64,000 bases of DNA from Streptomyces sp. NBC_01142 (lineage in GTDB: Bacteria > Actinomycetota > Actinomycetes > Streptomycetales > Streptomycetaceae), in NCBI RefSeq assembly GCF_026341125.1, contig NZ_JAPEOR010000002.1, forward strand, positions 3,403,001-3,467,000. The letters run 5' to 3'. The position numbers and the translations under genes are program-made. Positions 38,535-47,607 of the stretch are shown piece by piece. The notes under the pieces were generated by a model that made no database searches, was not told where the DNA came from, and saw nothing but the letters and a program-made list of their open reading frames with translations. Numbering within the stretch: the first letter of the stretch is position 1; the number at the start of each line of letters is the position of its first letter.

Positions 38535-39692
38535 GTGAGCTTCGACAGCTATGACTTCGACACCCCCGTGGACCGGCGCGGCACCTGGTGCGTCCAGTGG
38601 GACGGGGCCGCGGACCGTTTCGGCGCCGACGGGCTGCTGCCCTTCACCATCTCCGACATGGACTTCACGTCCCCGCCCGAAGTGCTCGACGCGCTCCAGA
38701 GGCGCGTGGCGCACGGTGTCTTCGGCTACACCGACTGGCGGACCGAGGATTTTCTCTCCGCGGTACGCCACTGGTTCAGCAGCCGCTACGGCACCGAGAT
38801 CGACACCGGTCGCATGGTGTACGCGCCCTCGGTGCTCAGCCAGCTCTCGCAGCTGCTGCGGATGTGGACCGAGCCCGGCGACGGCGTCGTCGTCCACACC
38901 CCCACGTACGACGGCTTCCGGAAGGTGATCACCGGTCTCGGGCGCGAGCCGCGCGGGGTGCCGGTCGGCGACACGGCGGCCCTGGAGCGGCAGCTCGCCC
39001 GTGCCGACAGCAAGGTGCTGGTGCTCTGCTCGCCGCACAATCCCACCGGCAAGGTGTGGACGGAGGCCGAGCTCACGGAGACCGCCCGGCTGGCAGCCGC
39101 GTACGACGTCGCGGTCGTCAGCGACGAGATCCATGCCGATTTCGTGCACGCGGGACATGTCCATCTGCCATGGACGCGGTTCGCCGCGGGCCGCTGGGCC
39201 TTGGTCACCTCCGCCACCAAGGCCTTCAATTTCCCGGCGCTGAGCGGCTCGTACGGGATCATCGGCGACCCGGACGACCATGCGGAGTTTCTGCGCCGGA
39301 TACAGACGGGGGAGGGGCTCGCCTCACCCTCCGTGCTCTCGCTGACCGCGCACATCGCGGCGTACCGGGAGGGCGGACCCTGGCTGGAGCAGCTCAACGC
39401 CTATGTGGCGGCCAATCTGCGGATGGTCGCCGAACGGATCCACTCCGCCTTCCCCGAACTGGGCTGGCAGCCGCCCCAGGCGGGCTATCTCGCCTGGATC
39501 GATCTGCGGCCGCTCGGCGTGGACGACGAGGCGCTGCAGCGGGAGCTGATCGAGCACGAGAAGGTCGCGATCATGCCGGGCACGACGTACGGCTGTGACG
39601 GTTTCGTGCGGTTCAACGTCGGCTGTCCGCGCGCCAAGGCCGAGCAGGGTGTGGACGCTCTGATCCGTGCCCTTCACCGGCTGGCCCGATGA
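38535..39692 (+). CDS. PatB/MalY-type C-S lyase (cystathionine beta-lyase-like)
   Basis: A 385-residue PLP enzyme of the MalY/PatB group. It begins FDTPVDRRGTWCVQWD and has PFTISDMDFTSPPEV, the Asn of CSPHNPTGKVW, the Asp in VVSDEIHADFVH, the PLP Lys in TSATKAFNFPALSG and the C-terminal Arg in FVRFNVGCP. It probably cleaves cystathionine or a related S-conjugate to a thiol, pyruvate and ammonia. Start at GTG 38535 gives the family's usual N-terminus. Confidence 0.85.
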   Translation: MSFDSYDFDTPVDRRGTWCVQWDGAADRFGADGLLPFTISDMDFTSPPEVLDALQRRVAHGVFGYTDWRTEDFLSAVRHWFSSRYGTEIDTGRMVYAPSVLSQLSQLLRMWTEPGDGVVVHTPTYDGFRKVITGLGREPRGVPVGDTAALERQLARADSKVLVLCSPHNPTGKVWTEAELTETARLAAAYDVAVVSDEIHADFVHAGHVHLPWTRFAAGRWALVTSATKAFNFPALSGSYGIIGDPDDHAEFLRRIQTGEGLASPSVLSLTAHIAAYREGGPWLEQLNAYVAANLRMVAERIHSAFPELGWQPPQAGYLAWIDLRPLGVDDEALQRELIEHEKVAIMPGTTYGCDGFVRFNVGCPRAKAEQGVDALIRALHRLAR

Positions 39693-39716
39693 GGTGGACC
39701 CGGGGATGATCCGGGT

Positions 39717-42011
39717 ATGGACAACAGGCCGGGCGACGACCGGCCGGGCGAGGACCGGCTGGGCCAGGGCAGCGCGGGCGAGGACCGGCCGGGCCAGGAC
39801 GGCGCGGGCCAGGACCGGCCGGGCGACGATTGGCCGCGTGACGACGGGGCGGGCGACATCAGGCTGTCGTCGGCCACCGGCCGCTGGGTGGTTCTGACGA
39901 CCGTGCTCGGGTCCAGCATGGCGCTGCTGGACTCGACCGTCGTCAATGTGGCCCTGCCCCGCATCGGTACCGATCTCGACGCCGACATGGCCGTTCTCCA
40001 GTGGACCGTCAACGCCTACATGCTCACCCTGGCCGGGCTGATCCTGCTGGGCGGTGCGCTCGGTGACCGCTACGGCCGGCGCAAGATCTTTGTGCTCGGT
40101 GTGGTGTGGTTCGCCCTCGGGTCGCTGCTGTGCGGTCTCGCCCCCAACGACCTGGTCCTGGTCGGCGCCCGCGCCCTCCAGGGAATTGGTGGTGCGCTGC
40201 TCACTCCCGGGTCGCTGGCCCTGATCCAGGCGAGCTTCCACCCGGACGACCGGGCCCGCGCGGTGGGACTGTGGTCCGGGCTGGGCGGCGTCGGCGCCGC
40301 GGTCGGTCCCTTCGTCGGTGGCTGGCTGGTCGACGGGCCCGGCTGGCGCTGGGTGTTCCTGCTCAACGTGCCGCTGGCCGCGCTGTGCGTGCCGGTGGCG
40401 CTGAAGCATGTGCCGGAGTCCCGCAACCCCCACGCGCACGGCCGCTTCGATGTGCTGGGGGCGGTGCTCGGCGCGTCGGCGCTGGGGCTGGTGACGTACG
40501 CGCTGATCGCGCCGTCCCTGTGGGTCGGCGTCGTGGGCGTGGTGGTGGGGGTGGTGTTCGTCATGGTCGAGCGGCGGCGGCCCGATCCGATGCTGCCGCC
40601 GTCGATCTTCAAGAACCGGCAGTTCACCGCCGTGAATCTGGTGACGGTGTGCGTGTACGCCGCCTTCGCCGGGTTCTTCTTCCTGGTCGCCCTTCAGCTT
40701 CAGGTGGTGGCGGGCTACTCGGCGCTCGGTGCCGGTACGGCCCTGTTGCCCACCACGGTGCTGATGCTGCTGCTGTCGGCGAAGTCGGGCGAGCTGGGCG
40801 AACGGATCGGCCCGCGCATCCCGCTCACCGTCGGACCACTGCTCTGCGCAACCGGGATGATGCTGATGCTGCGCGTGGGCGAGAACGCTTCATACGTACG
40901 CGATGTGCTGCCCGCGCTGCTGGTCATGGGCATGGGGATGGTGACCCTGGTCGCCCCGCTGACGGCCACCGTGCTTGCCTCCGTGGAGACCGGGCGGGCC
41001 GGGCTGGCGAGCGGCATCAACAACGCGGCGGCCCGCGCGGCCGGCCTGCTGGCAGTGGCCGCGCTGCCGCTGCTGGCCGGGATGGGCCCGGAGGCCTACC
41101 GCTCGGCGGCGGAGTTCGAGGAGACGTTCCGGCGGGCGATGCCGATGTGTGCGGGCGTGCTGGTGGTGGGGTCGCTGATCGCCTTGTGGGCAGTGCGGAA
41201 CCCGGAGCCCGGAGTGGAGTACTGCCACCCCGAGTGCAAGATCAACTGTGGCGTGGCGGCGCCGCCGTTGGAGCCGACCGCGCCCGGGCCCCTTGTGCTG
41301 ACCCGGGTCTACCTGGTTGAAGATCCAGATGCGTTCCGGGTCGGTCCGGTAGCGGAAGATCCGGGTCGGCCCGGCGGTGGCGGAGGGGCTGCTGCCCGAG
41401 GACGAGGGGGACGCAGCGGGCGGGGACCAGGACGGTGGCGGCGTCGTACCGGTGGGGGACAGCGGCGGCTGGGTGGACGGCGCGTGCCGGGCCATCGTCG
41501 CGTCCGTCGTCCTGCCCATGAAATGAATGATCGCCTCCGGCGCGTAACCCCCGCACCGCTGCCACGGATTCCCCACCGACCTGTGACACTGGAGCCCATG
41601 TCCATCCATGAAAACCTGCTCGGGGGACCTCCCCCGACCCACCTGCCCGACGAGCCCGAGCCGCGCGAGCTTCTCGCGGCCGGAGCGGCTCCCGCGGACG
41701 TCGCCGCCAAGTACCCGACCTCCTCGCTGGCCTGGGCACAGCTCGCCGACGACGCCTTCGAGAACGGCCGCGTCGTCGAGTCGTACGCCTACGCGCGCAC
41801 CGGCTACCACCGCGGTCTGGACTCGCTGCGCCGCAGCGGCTGGAAGGGCCACGGCCCGGTGCCGTGGGAGCACGAGCCGAACCGCGGCTTCCTGCGCGCC
41901 CTGCACGCGCTGGCCCGCGCCGCGCAGTCGATCGGTGAGCAGGAGGAGTACGAGCGCTGCACGGCCTTCCTGCGCGACTCCTCCGAGGCTGCCGCGCAGA
42001 CGCTGGGCTGA
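39717..42011 (+). CDS. DHA2-type MFS drug transporter; frame stays open through DUF3151
   Basis: The frame is 764 codons long. Residues 1-45 are a Gly/Asp/Arg-rich tail; 50-500 are a 14-helix major facilitator of the DHA2 type: SSMALLDSTVVNVALPRIG, GGALGDRYGRRKIFVLG (motif A), ARALQGIGGALLTPGSLAL (motif C region) and GPGWRWVFLLNVPL. It should export drugs or metabolites by proton antiport. The transporter proper ends near CHPECKINCGVAAPP (about 41260). The frame then continues without a stop through 100 codons of non-protein-like Gly/Arg-rich sequence into DUF3151. A TGA one frame over (41299-41301) suggests a small indel removed the native stop, or a sequencing error. Confidence 0.75.
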   Translation: MDNRPGDDRPGEDRLGQGSAGEDRPGQDGAGQDRPGDDWPRDDGAGDIRLSSATGRWVVLTTVLGSSMALLDSTVVNVALPRIGTDLDADMAVLQWTVNAYMLTLAGLILLGGALGDRYGRRKIFVLGVVWFALGSLLCGLAPNDLVLVGARALQGIGGALLTPGSLALIQASFHPDDRARAVGLWSGLGGVGAAVGPFVGGWLVDGPGWRWVFLLNVPLAALCVPVALKHVPESRNPHAHGRFDVLGAVLGASALGLVTYALIAPSLWVGVVGVVVGVVFVMVERRRPDPMLPPSIFKNRQFTAVNLVTVCVYAAFAGFFFLVALQLQVVAGYSALGAGTALLPTTVLMLLLSAKSGELGERIGPRIPLTVGPLLCATGMMLMLRVGENASYVRDVLPALLVMGMGMVTLVAPLTATVLASVETGRAGLASGINNAAARAAGLLAVAALPLLAGMGPEAYRSAAEFEETFRRAMPMCAGVLVVGSLIALWAVRNPEPGVEYCHPECKINCGVAAPPLEPTAPGPLVLTRVYLVEDPDAFRVGPVAEDPGRPGGGGGAAARGRGGRSGRGPGRWRRRTGGGQRRLGGRRVPGHRRVRRPAHEMNDRLRRVTPAPLPRIPHRPVTLEPMSIHENLLGGPPPTHLPDEPEPRELLAAGAAPADVAAKYPTSSLAWAQLADDAFENGRVVESYAYARTGYHRGLDSLRRSGWKGHGPVPWEHEPNRGFLRALHALARAAQSIGEQEEYERCTAFLRDSSEAAAQTLG
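41320..41519 (-). other. Coding-like minus-strand segment, small gene or remnant
   Basis: From ATG 41519 the minus strand reads GRTTDATMARHAPSTQPP and later TRIFRYRTDPERIWIFNQ, with almost every third base G or C for 66 codons. The overlying plus frame lacks that bias. No stop occurs in this frame before 40890, so a frameshift near 41318 would be needed to end it. Probably a small convergent gene damaged by an indel, or a sequencing error. Function unknown. Confidence 0.35.
41598..42011 (+). CDS. DUF3151 family protein
   Basis: A 137-residue protein typical of Actinobacteria: MSIHENLLGGPPPTHLPDE, KYPTSSLAWAQLADDAFENG, VESYAYARTGYHRGLDSLRR, GWKGHGPVPWEHEPNRGFLR and EQEEYERCTAFLRDS. It has TPR-like helical character; function unknown. 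ATG 41598 has GGAG just upstream and gives the family N-terminus, so I treat it as its own gene although the MFS frame runs into it. Confidence 0.85.
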   Translation: MSIHENLLGGPPPTHLPDEPEPRELLAAGAAPADVAAKYPTSSLAWAQLADDAFENGRVVESYAYARTGYHRGLDSLRRSGWKGHGPVPWEHEPNRGFLRALHALARAAQSIGEQEEYERCTAFLRDSSEAAAQTLG

Positions 42012-42163
42012 GCCCACAGCCCCGGCTCCCGTGAACGCGTGGAACCGAAGGCCCGTATCCCCTGTCTGTACGGGGTGTACGGGCCTTCGGCCGGTACGCT
42101 CGCACGCACTGGCGATTTACCTACGGGTGGCCGGTGTCGATGTTCCCTGGGGAGAGGTCTGTC

Positions 42164-43285
42164 TTGGGCAAGCGCGCCGGCGTCCGTACCGGGCGGAGCG
42201 GCGGAAGCCGCAGCCGTACCGGTAGTCGTAGCCGTACCGCGGGCCGCAGCCGCCGAAAACCGGACCGCAGCCGCAGTCCGCTCGCCCGGATACTCCTGCT
42301 CGGCCTTGCCCTCGTCGTGCTGTCGCTCGGCAGCGGCGCGGCCCTCGCGCACTGGCGTGGCGGCAATGCCGCCGACGTGGCCGCCGACGACCCGCTGCCG
42401 CCGGCATCCCCGCCGAGCTCCCCGTCCCCGGAGGAGTCCAGGGACCGCCCGCCGCCTGCCGCCCCCTCGACGCCGGCGGAACGCCGTACGTCCCCCTCCC
42501 CCACGCCCTCCCCGTCCACGGGGAAGCCGCGCAAGCCGCCCAAGAAGGTCCCCGCCTCCGGCGACGGGACCTTCACCGGCGCGCAGGCCTCCGGCAAGGC
42601 GGCCGGGTCGGGCCCGCTGCGCCGCTACCGCGTCGAGGTCGAGGACGGCATCGGCGTCTCCGCGAAGGAGGCCGCCGCCGAGATCCAGGCGATCCTCGCC
42701 CATCCGCGCGGCTGGGCCGCGCACGGCAAGGGCTCCTTCCAACTGGTCTCCTCCGACGACTCCGACGACTCCGACGACTCGGCCGACTCAGGCGCCTCGA
42801 ACGGCTCCGGCGACTCGAACGGCGCCCCCGCAGATCCCGCAGACTCCACGGCGCCCGCAGACTCCACGGCGCCCGCAGACCCCACGGCGCCCGCGGCGCC
42901 CGGCGACTCTGGCGGCGCCGATGCCCCCGAGGCGGACTTCGTGATCCGGATCGCCACCCCGGCCACCGCCGACAAACTCTGTCTCGAAGTGGGCCTCGAC
43001 ACCCGCGGCGAGCTGAACTGCGAGACCGACGAGGGCGTCGTGGTGAATCTGCGCCGCTGGCTGCTGGGCTCGCCGACCTTCGCAGGGGCGGCCGAGGAGT
43101 ACCGGCATCTGATCATCAACCACGAGATCGGGCACGAGATCGGCATCCGCAGGCACATGGGCTGCGCGGGCCCCGGAAAGCTCGCGCCGGTGATGATGCA
43201 GCAGATCAAGGGGCTGGACGGCTGCCGTTCCAATGCCTGGCCATACGACGAGAACGGGACGTATGTCACCGGCCCGACACTGTGA
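42164..43285 (+). CDS. DUF3152 membrane-anchored metalloprotease-like protein
   Basis: A 373-residue protein started at TTG 42164, six bases after GGGGAGAGG; ATG 42134 is the alternative. A very basic N-terminus (GRSGGSRSRTGSRSRT) precedes one transmembrane helix (RILLLGLALVVLSLGSG), then a Pro/Ser linker and the DUF3152 domain (YRVEVEDGIGVSAKEAAAE, DFVIRIATP). The motif NHEIGHEIGIRRH is a short zinc-metalloprotease signature. The domain is split by an Asp/Ser/Ala/Pro-rich insert of about 53 residues (DSDDSDDSADSG, ADSTAPADSTAP) encoded by tandem repeats. Substrate unknown. Confidence 0.82.
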   Translation: MGKRAGVRTGRSGGSRSRTGSRSRTAGRSRRKPDRSRSPLARILLLGLALVVLSLGSGAALAHWRGGNAADVAADDPLPPASPPSSPSPEESRDRPPPAAPSTPAERRTSPSPTPSPSTGKPRKPPKKVPASGDGTFTGAQASGKAAGSGPLRRYRVEVEDGIGVSAKEAAAEIQAILAHPRGWAAHGKGSFQLVSSDDSDDSDDSADSGASNGSGDSNGAPADPADSTAPADSTAPADPTAPAAPGDSGGADAPEADFVIRIATPATADKLCLEVGLDTRGELNCETDEGVVVNLRRWLLGSPTFAGAAEEYRHLIINHEIGHEIGIRRHMGCAGPGKLAPVMMQQIKGLDGCRSNAWPYDENGTYVTGPTL

Positions 43286-43421
43286 TGATCCCCGCGTCTG
43301 CGGTGCGTATCCCGATCTCCGGATCGGCTGATGCCCGGATTATGATGCCGGTGGGGACCGGGGCTCCCATTTCCGGACAGGAAGGGGCGGACCGCTACCC
43401 GGACACGTCGAGGAGACAGCA

Positions 43422-44243
43422 ATGTCACATGACGCGGCCCCGAACCTGGATTTCGCGGGCACCACTCCGTACGAGGACTACGTTCAGGCGGACGTCCTCA
43501 CCCACCTCCAGCATCCGCTCTCGGACGACCCGGGCGAGATGGTCTTCCTGGTCACCACCCAGGTGATGGAGCTGTGGTTCACGGTCATCGTCCATGAGTG
43601 GGAGACCGCCGCCGGCGCCCTCCGCGAGGACAATCTGCCTGTCGCGCTCGCCGCCCTGAAGCGCAGCACGTACGAGCTGGAGTCGCTCAACGCCTCCTGG
43701 AAGCCGCTCGCCCACCTCACGCCCGCGCAGTTCAACGCGTACCGCAGCGCTCTGGGCGAGGGCTCCGGTTTCCAGTCGGCGATGTACCGCCGGATGGAGT
43801 TCCTGCTCGGCGAGAAGTCGGCGTCGATGCTGGTGCCGCACCGGGGCGCGCCCCGGGTCCACGCGGAGCTGGAGAAGGCCCTCCAGGAGCCGAGTCTGTA
43901 CGACGAGGTGCTGCGGCTGCTCGCGCGGCGCGGGATGGCGGTCCCGTCCGCCGTCCTGGACCGGGACCTCTCGGAGAAGTACGAGCCGTCGGCGGAGATC
44001 GAGAAGGTCTGGGCCACGGTGTACGGCGACGCGGACCAGGACACCGATCTGGTGACGCTCGGCGAGGCGCTGACCGACGTCGGCGAGCTGGTGTGGCGCT
44101 GGCGCAACGATCATCTGGTGGCGACGCGGCGGGCGATGGGCTCGAAGGTGGGCACGGGTGGTTCGGCGGGGGTGGCGTGGCTGGAGAAGCGCGCCCGCAA
44201 GAACGTTTTCCCCGAGCTGTGGTCGGCGCGCAGCCATGTCTGA
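43422..44243 (+). CDS. kynA: Tryptophan 2,3-dioxygenase
   Basis: A 273-residue heme enzyme oxidising L-tryptophan to N-formylkynurenine. It shows YEDYVQADVLTHLQHPLSDD, FLVTTQVMELWFTVIVHEWE, YRSALGEGSGFQSAMYRRME and GDLVWRWRNDH-like helix ELVWRWRNDHLVATRR followed by the GSKVGTGGSAGVAWL substrate loop. Start at ATG 43422. The stop overlaps the kynureninase start by 8 bases. Confidence 0.93.
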   Translation: MSHDAAPNLDFAGTTPYEDYVQADVLTHLQHPLSDDPGEMVFLVTTQVMELWFTVIVHEWETAAGALREDNLPVALAALKRSTYELESLNASWKPLAHLTPAQFNAYRSALGEGSGFQSAMYRRMEFLLGEKSASMLVPHRGAPRVHAELEKALQEPSLYDEVLRLLARRGMAVPSAVLDRDLSEKYEPSAEIEKVWATVYGDADQDTDLVTLGEALTDVGELVWRWRNDHLVATRRAMGSKVGTGGSAGVAWLEKRARKNVFPELWSARSHV

Positions 44244-45429
44244 GTCCCTGGCCCGGCGGGCCGCGGCGCTGGACGCCGCAGACGATCTGGCCGGACTGCG
44301 CAAACTGTTCACGCTCGACGAGGCGGTCTACCTCGACGGCAACTCACTGGGCGCTCTGCCCGCCCATGTCCCCGAGCGGGTCGCCGATGTGGTGACCCGG
44401 CAGTGGGGCGAGCTGCGGATCCGCTCGTGGGACGAGAGCGGCTGGTGGACCGCGCCGGAGCGGATCGGCGACCGGATCGCCCCGCTGGTGGGTGCGGGAC
44501 CGGGGCAGATCGTGGTCGGCGACTCCACAAGCGTCAATGTTTTCAAGGCGGTTGTGGGCGCGGTACGGCTGCGCGGGGACGACTCCCGTACGGACATCGT
44601 GGTCGACGCGACCACGTTCCCGACGGACGGGTACATCGCTCAGTCGGCGGCCCGGATGACCGGCAAGCGCCTCGTCTCGGTCGACCCGGCGGACCTCCCG
44701 GCGGCGCTCGGCCCGAACACGGCGGTGGCGCTGGTCAACCACGTCGACTTCCGTACGGGCCGCCTCCACGATCTGCCGTCCCTGACGGCGGCGATCCACG
44801 AGGCGGGCGCGCTGGCGGTCTGGGACCTGTGCCACAGCGCGGGCGCGCTCCCGGTCGGCCTGGACGCCCATGGGGTGGACCTGGCGGTCGGCTGCACCTA
44901 CAAGTACCTGAACGGCGGGCCGGGATCGCCGGCGTACCTGTACGTCGCCGAACGCCATCAGGGGGCCTTCGACTCCCCGCTGCCGGGCTGGAACTCCCAC
45001 ACGGATCCGTTCGCCATGGCGGCCGGGTACGAGGCGGCACCGGGCGCGACCCGGGGCCGGGTCGGGACGCCCGACATCGTGTCGATGCTGGCGCTGGAGG
45101 CGGCGCTCGAGGTGTGGGACGGCGTCTCGATCGACTCCGTACGGGCGAAGAGCCTGGCGCTGACGGACTTCTTCCTGGAGTGCGTCGCGTCGTACGCGCC
45201 GGAGGGCAGGGTCACGTCCCTGACGCCGGTGGAGCACGCCTCGCGGGGCAGCCAGATCGCCCTGCGGTGCGCGGACGCGCCGGCGGTGATGGAGAAGCTG
45301 ATCGCGCGGGGTGTGATCGGCGATCTGCGCCGCCCGGACGTGCTGCGGTTCGGCTTCACACCCCTTTATGTGGGATTCGGGGACGCGGAACGCGCGGCGG
45401 CGGTCCTGGCGGAGGTGCTGACCGCCTGA
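44236..45429 (+). CDS. kynU: Kynureninase
   Basis: A 397-residue PLP enzyme splitting kynurenine to anthranilate and alanine. Features are YLDGNSLGALPAHV, IRSWDESGWWTAPERIG, VVGDSTSVNVFKAV, NHVDFRTGRLHDL, VWDLCHSAGALPVGL and the PLP Lys in GCTYKYLNGGPGSPAY (about 223). ATG 44236 overlaps kynA by 8 bases, so the two are coupled. A hairpin terminator follows. Confidence 0.94.
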   Translation: MSESLARRAAALDAADDLAGLRKLFTLDEAVYLDGNSLGALPAHVPERVADVVTRQWGELRIRSWDESGWWTAPERIGDRIAPLVGAGPGQIVVGDSTSVNVFKAVVGAVRLRGDDSRTDIVVDATTFPTDGYIAQSAARMTGKRLVSVDPADLPAALGPNTAVALVNHVDFRTGRLHDLPSLTAAIHEAGALAVWDLCHSAGALPVGLDAHGVDLAVGCTYKYLNGGPGSPAYLYVAERHQGAFDSPLPGWNSHTDPFAMAAGYEAAPGATRGRVGTPDIVSMLALEAALEVWDGVSIDSVRAKSLALTDFFLECVASYAPEGRVTSLTPVEHASRGSQIALRCADAPAVMEKLIARGVIGDLRRPDVLRFGFTPLYVGFGDAERAAAVLAEVLTA

Positions 45430-45443
45430 GGCTGCGATGAGCT

Positions 45444-45476
45444 GACCAGCGGGGACTGATACCGTCCCCGCTGGTC
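45444..45476 (+). terminator. Terminator after kynU
   Basis: A perfect 13-bp stem, GACCAGCGGGGAC / GTCCCCGCTGGTC, with a 7-base loop. Confidence 0.85.
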
Positions 45477-45514
45477 AGGTCAATTCCGCCACCCTGCTGG
45501 AAGGTTGGAGCAGC

Positions 45515-46384
45515 ATGCCGGACCCCGTCGCTCGCGACGCCGCCGAGGCCGAGTCGGCTTTTTCGCATCCCCGCGTCGCGCCGGACGTCTCCGTCGCGTA
45601 CGGGGAGCATCCCGACCAGGTCGTCGACTTCTATGCACCGCGCGGGAGTCGGTCCGCTGCGCCGCTGGTCGTCGTGCTGCACGGCGGGGCATGGCGGGCG
45701 GCGTACGACCGGCAGCACATCACTCCCTTCGTGGACTTCCTTGCCCGCCGGGGGCTCGCCGTCGCCAACATCGAGTACCGGCGCGGCAGCGAGATTCCGC
45801 AGCAGCGGGGCAGCGAGCCCGTCGCCGGACGGTGGCCGGAGACCTTCGACGACGTCGCCGCCGCGATGGACGCCCTGCCGGGCATGGTCAAGGACGTCCT
45901 GCCGCAGGCGGACGCCCGCCGCACGGTCGTCACCGGGCACTCCGCCGGCGGGCATCTTGCACTCTGGGCCGCCGCCCGGCATGTGCTGCCCATCGGATCG
46001 CCGTGGCGGCTGGACGCGCCGCCCGCGCTGCGCGGTGTCGTCGCGCTCGCGCCGATCGCGGACTTCGCACAGGCCGTCGAGCTCGATGTGTGCAGTGGCG
46101 CGGTCGTTCAACTGCTGGGTGGGGAGGCGGAGTTCGAGGCGCGGTGTGCGCATGTCGATCCGGCCGCACTGCTGCCCACCGGTATCGCCACCGCCGTCGT
46201 GCAGGGCCGGGACGACATCGTGGTGCCGCAGGCCGTCGTGGAGGCGTATGCCGACGCCGCGGCGAAGGCCGGGGAGGCGGTCGGGCTGACCCTCCTCGAG
46301 GACGTCGGGCACTTCCCGCTGATCGATCCGGCCGCCGACGCATGCGCCGTCGTCGCCGAGGAGATCGCCCAACTGGCCTGGTAG
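45515..46384 (+). CDS. Alpha/beta hydrolase, probable kynurenine formamidase
   Basis: A 289-residue esterase/formamidase. The oxyanion HGG motif is VVVLHGGAWRAAY, the nucleophile elbow TGHSAGGHLALW (Ser about 147), the acid lies in VVQGRDDIVVP and the His in EDVGHFPLIDP. This BD-FAE/HSL layout is that of kynurenine formamidases in actinobacteria, and with kynA-kynU directly upstream it would complete tryptophan to anthranilate. Separate terminators suggest its own transcript. The substrate is inferred from context. Confidence 0.78.
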   Translation: MPDPVARDAAEAESAFSHPRVAPDVSVAYGEHPDQVVDFYAPRGSRSAAPLVVVLHGGAWRAAYDRQHITPFVDFLARRGLAVANIEYRRGSEIPQQRGSEPVAGRWPETFDDVAAAMDALPGMVKDVLPQADARRTVVTGHSAGGHLALWAAARHVLPIGSPWRLDAPPALRGVVALAPIADFAQAVELDVCSGAVVQLLGGEAEFEARCAHVDPAALLPTGIATAVVQGRDDIVVPQAVVEAYADAAAKAGEAVGLTLLEDVGHFPLIDPAADACAVVAEEIAQLAW

Positions 46385-46390
46385 TCACCA

Positions 46391-46530
46391 CGAGCGCGCC
46401 GGCCGGGCCTGGTGGTCACCGCGGGCGCGCCAGCCGGGCCTGGTGGTCATCCCGACCGCGCTCAGCCGGCTCGGTAGCCTCGGCGGGTGCGCGCCCGGCC
46501 GGCTCGGTAGCCACCGCGAGCCCGCTCACC
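46391..46530. repeat. Degenerate tandem repeats after the hydrolase gene
   Basis: Units of about 40 bp (CCGGGCCTGGTGGTCA, then variants with GCCGGCTCGGTAGCC) lie downstream of the formamidase-like gene. I see no gene in 46385-46659. Confidence 0.65.
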
Positions 46531-46659
46531 CCTACCCGTCATACCTCAGAGCTACGACACAGGTGCGCTCTCCAGCGGGACGCCGACCACAGGCCGTGAT
46601 CCATAACTTCTGTTCCAGAGACAGACCGGACAGCACCTGGAACAGAAGGAAGAGAACTC

Positions 46660-47607
46660 ATGGCGTCCCGCCTGCGTCGTACCCTGCTCGCCGCGCTCGT
46701 CACCGCCGCGGTGTCCGTGCCGGTGTCCGCGGCGGCGCGGCCCGCCGCAGTCCCCGCGCCCGCACCGGCCGCCCTCGCACGCCTCTCCGCCGCCGAACTC
46801 CCCGCCCTCGGTGACCGGTTCGCGGCCAACCGCGGCAACATCCGCGAGGCCGCCCGGATGGCGGACGGCCACGGCGACCGGGCGCGGGCCGCCCGGCTGC
46901 GCGCCATGGCGGACCCGGCGCGGCACTTCCTCACCTTCGACGGGCGCGACGGCGGCCGCACCGCCGAGGTCTTCGGTGACCTCGCGCGGGCCGAGCGGAT
47001 CGCCGTCCTGGTGCCGGGCTCGGACACCAACCTCGATACGTACGGACGTTTCCGGGAGGGAGCGGTGGCGCTCCACGACGAAATGGGCGGCCGCACCGCC
47101 GTCGTCGCCTGGCTCGGCTACGCCACGCCCGGCACCATCAGCTCCGACGTCCTGACGGAGGGACGGGCCGACGGCGCGGCCACTCAACTGCGTTCGTTCA
47201 TACGGGAGCTGGGCACCGCCAAGCCCGGCGCACAGGTCTCGCTGCTCTGCCATTCGTACGGCTCCGTCGTCTGCGGACGCGCCGCACCCTCCCTCGACGT
47301 CGCCGACATCGTCCTCTACGGCAGCCCCGGTGCCGGTGCCGACAGCGCCGCCGACCTCCACACCCCCGCCACCGTCTGGGCCGGCCGCGGCGCCGACGAC
47401 TGGGTCGCCGAGGTCCCGCACGTCCGGCTCGACATCCTCGGCACCACCGTCGGTCACGGCACCGACCCCGTGTCGCCCGCCTTCGGCGCCCGCACCTTCG
47501 CCGCCGGTGACGGCGGGCACAGCGACTACCTGAAGCCCGGCTCCGTACCGCTGAAGAACCTCGCCCGGATCGCCCTCGGCCGCGCAACGGAGGTCACCCA
47601 TGCATGA
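46660..47607 (+). CDS. Secreted alpha/beta hydrolase (DUF1023 type)
   Basis: A 315-residue exported protein with signal peptide (RRTLLAALVTAAVSVPVSAAA). The DUF1023 hydrolase core has AVLVPGSDTNLDTYGR, VAWLGYATPG, the nucleophile in LLCHSYGSVVCGR and a C-terminal His in GDGGHSDYLK. AAGGAAGAGAA precedes the ATG. Substrate unknown. The last 8 bases overlap the acyltransferase start, so the two genes are coupled. Confidence 0.82.
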   Translation: MASRLRRTLLAALVTAAVSVPVSAAARPAAVPAPAPAALARLSAAELPALGDRFAANRGNIREAARMADGHGDRARAARLRAMADPARHFLTFDGRDGGRTAEVFGDLARAERIAVLVPGSDTNLDTYGRFREGAVALHDEMGGRTAVVAWLGYATPGTISSDVLTEGRADGAATQLRSFIRELGTAKPGAQVSLLCHSYGSVVCGRAAPSLDVADIVLYGSPGAGADSAADLHTPATVWAGRGADDWVAEVPHVRLDILGTTVGHGTDPVSPAFGARTFAAGDGGHSDYLKPGSVPLKNLARIALGRATEVTHA

